NCBI RefSeq assembly: GCF_938045205.1 | Contig: NZ_CALIMY010000075.1 | Location: 1 to 5,226 of the forward strand | Length of the DNA: 5,226 nucleotides | Direction: 5' to 3' | Origin: an uncultured Campylobacter sp. | GTDB taxonomy: Bacteria; Campylobacterota; Campylobacteria; Campylobacterales; Campylobacteraceae | Shown here: positions 4,933-5,226 of the stretch, piece by piece | Numbering within the stretch: the stretch's first letter is position 1 | How the letters are laid out: every line of letters starts with the position of its first letter | Notes under the pieces: generated by a model | The model's database searches: none | The model's input: the letters and a program-made list of their open reading frames with translations, nothing else | Told to the model about the DNA's origin: nothing | Made by a program: the position numbers and the translations under genes

Positions 4933-5226
4933 TTAAATTTCAATGCCCACGCTCGCGCAAATTTCATCTCTAAAGCGCGCGAAAGGCTTCATCGGAGGCT
5001 GGTTTTGCAGATGCTCGCCGATGGGCTTTTGCATCCACGCCATATCGTACCAGCGGCCGAATTTATAGGCGCAGCGCTCGAATCTGCCGACGAAGCGAAA
5101 GCCCATGCGCTCGTGAAATCGCACGCTAGCGTCGTTTAGATATTCGTCATCCCCGCAAGCGATGCAAGCGTTCATATCTACTATGTTTTGAGTCTTGAGC
5201 GCGCGCTGTAGCGCCTCGTAGAGCAG
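4933..5226 (-). CDS. GNAT acetyltransferase, phosphinothricin-acetyltransferase-like, C-terminal part
   Basis: The minus-strand frame is open from the right edge to TAA 4933-4935, 97 codons. It starts LLYEALQRALKTQNIVDMNA; the Met at 5173-5175 is internal. The residues fit the second half of the GNAT fold: an amphipathic helix (EALQRALKTQ), the strand IVDMNACIACG, then LNDASVRFHERMGFRFVGRFERCAYKFGRWYDMAWMQKPIG. The S-xxFHExxGF and YKFGRW-D motifs are typical of the Pat/Bar branch, acetyl-CoA-dependent N-acetyltransferases acting on phosphinothricin-like or amino-acid amines; the true substrate is unknown. Campylobacter relatives I recall have a few more residues (an IAYP...ED type) between ACIA and DEYL, so a short deletion is possible. 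The N-terminal half lies outside the window. The nuclease-like gene follows 15 nt downstream. Confidence 0.88.
   Translation of the reverse strand: MLYEALQRALKTQNIVDMNACIACGDDEYLNDASVRFHERMGFRFVGRFERCAYKFGRWYDMAWMQKPIGEHLQNQPPMKPFARFRDEICASVGIEI

Noticed and set aside
4346..4936. Plus-strand frames opposite the nuclease-like gene (4346-4603, 4381-4569, 4643-4936)
   Set aside because: Antisense shadows of a G+C-richer gene. The Phe/Ala/Cys-rich products mirror the Lys/Ala/Glu repeats on the other strand.
4909..5139. Plus-strand frame opposite the acetyltransferase
   Set aside because: The minus strand has clear GNAT motifs (FHERMGF, YKFGRW); the plus-strand frame is a shadow.

Overview
The window looks like a stretch of a Campylobacterota chromosome, most likely a Campylobacter outside the jejuni/coli group. 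This is an inference. It rests on the AT-rich, AAATTT-rich base use, the T-rich upstream context of the one good -10 box, and a GNAT acetyltransferase whose C-terminus matches the version I know from campylobacters. Species cannot be fixed from this sequence.

Composition splits the window in two. Positions 1 to about 3780 are AT-rich (hand counts: 14 G+C of 60 at 1201-1260, and 14 of 60 at 2641-2700). Positions from about 3880 to the right end are much richer in G+C (37 of 60 at 4261-4320). The left part looks like an accessory or acquired region and the right part like core chromosome.

Layout. 1-106 (minus): the first 35 codons of an unrecognised gene. 107-1345: a 1.2 kb AT-rich stretch with no convincing gene, full of short degenerate repeats, including seven CTTAAG palindromes within 919-1241. 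1346-3776 (plus): small genes that look like immunity proteins of polymorphic toxin systems, with no toxin gene between them. They are a probably 5'-truncated protein with a PVYSHRY / TDVIYYG block; an unrecognised, very acidic 159-aa protein that may be frameshifted near its 3' end; a MafI-like immunity protein; a colicin D immunity-like protein; and a tandem pair of paralogues. The first paralogue is broken by an in-frame TAG. The second is intact. Both start inside copies of the same 35-bp direct repeat. 3788-3883 (plus): a weakly supported 31-aa membrane peptide. 4030-4917 (minus): a probable PIN/NYN-like nuclease with a Lys-rich heptad-repeat linker and a TTG start. 4933-5226 (minus): the C-terminal part of a phosphinothricin-acetyltransferase-like GNAT enzyme, 15 nt upstream of the nuclease gene and probably in its operon.

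How they may work together. The plus-strand cluster reads best as an orphan-immunity array: genes that protect against toxins delivered by related bacteria, gained and lost by recombination, with one copy decaying (nonsense codon) and two others perhaps truncated or frameshifted. The two minus-strand genes on the right are a separate transcription unit with no evident link to the array.
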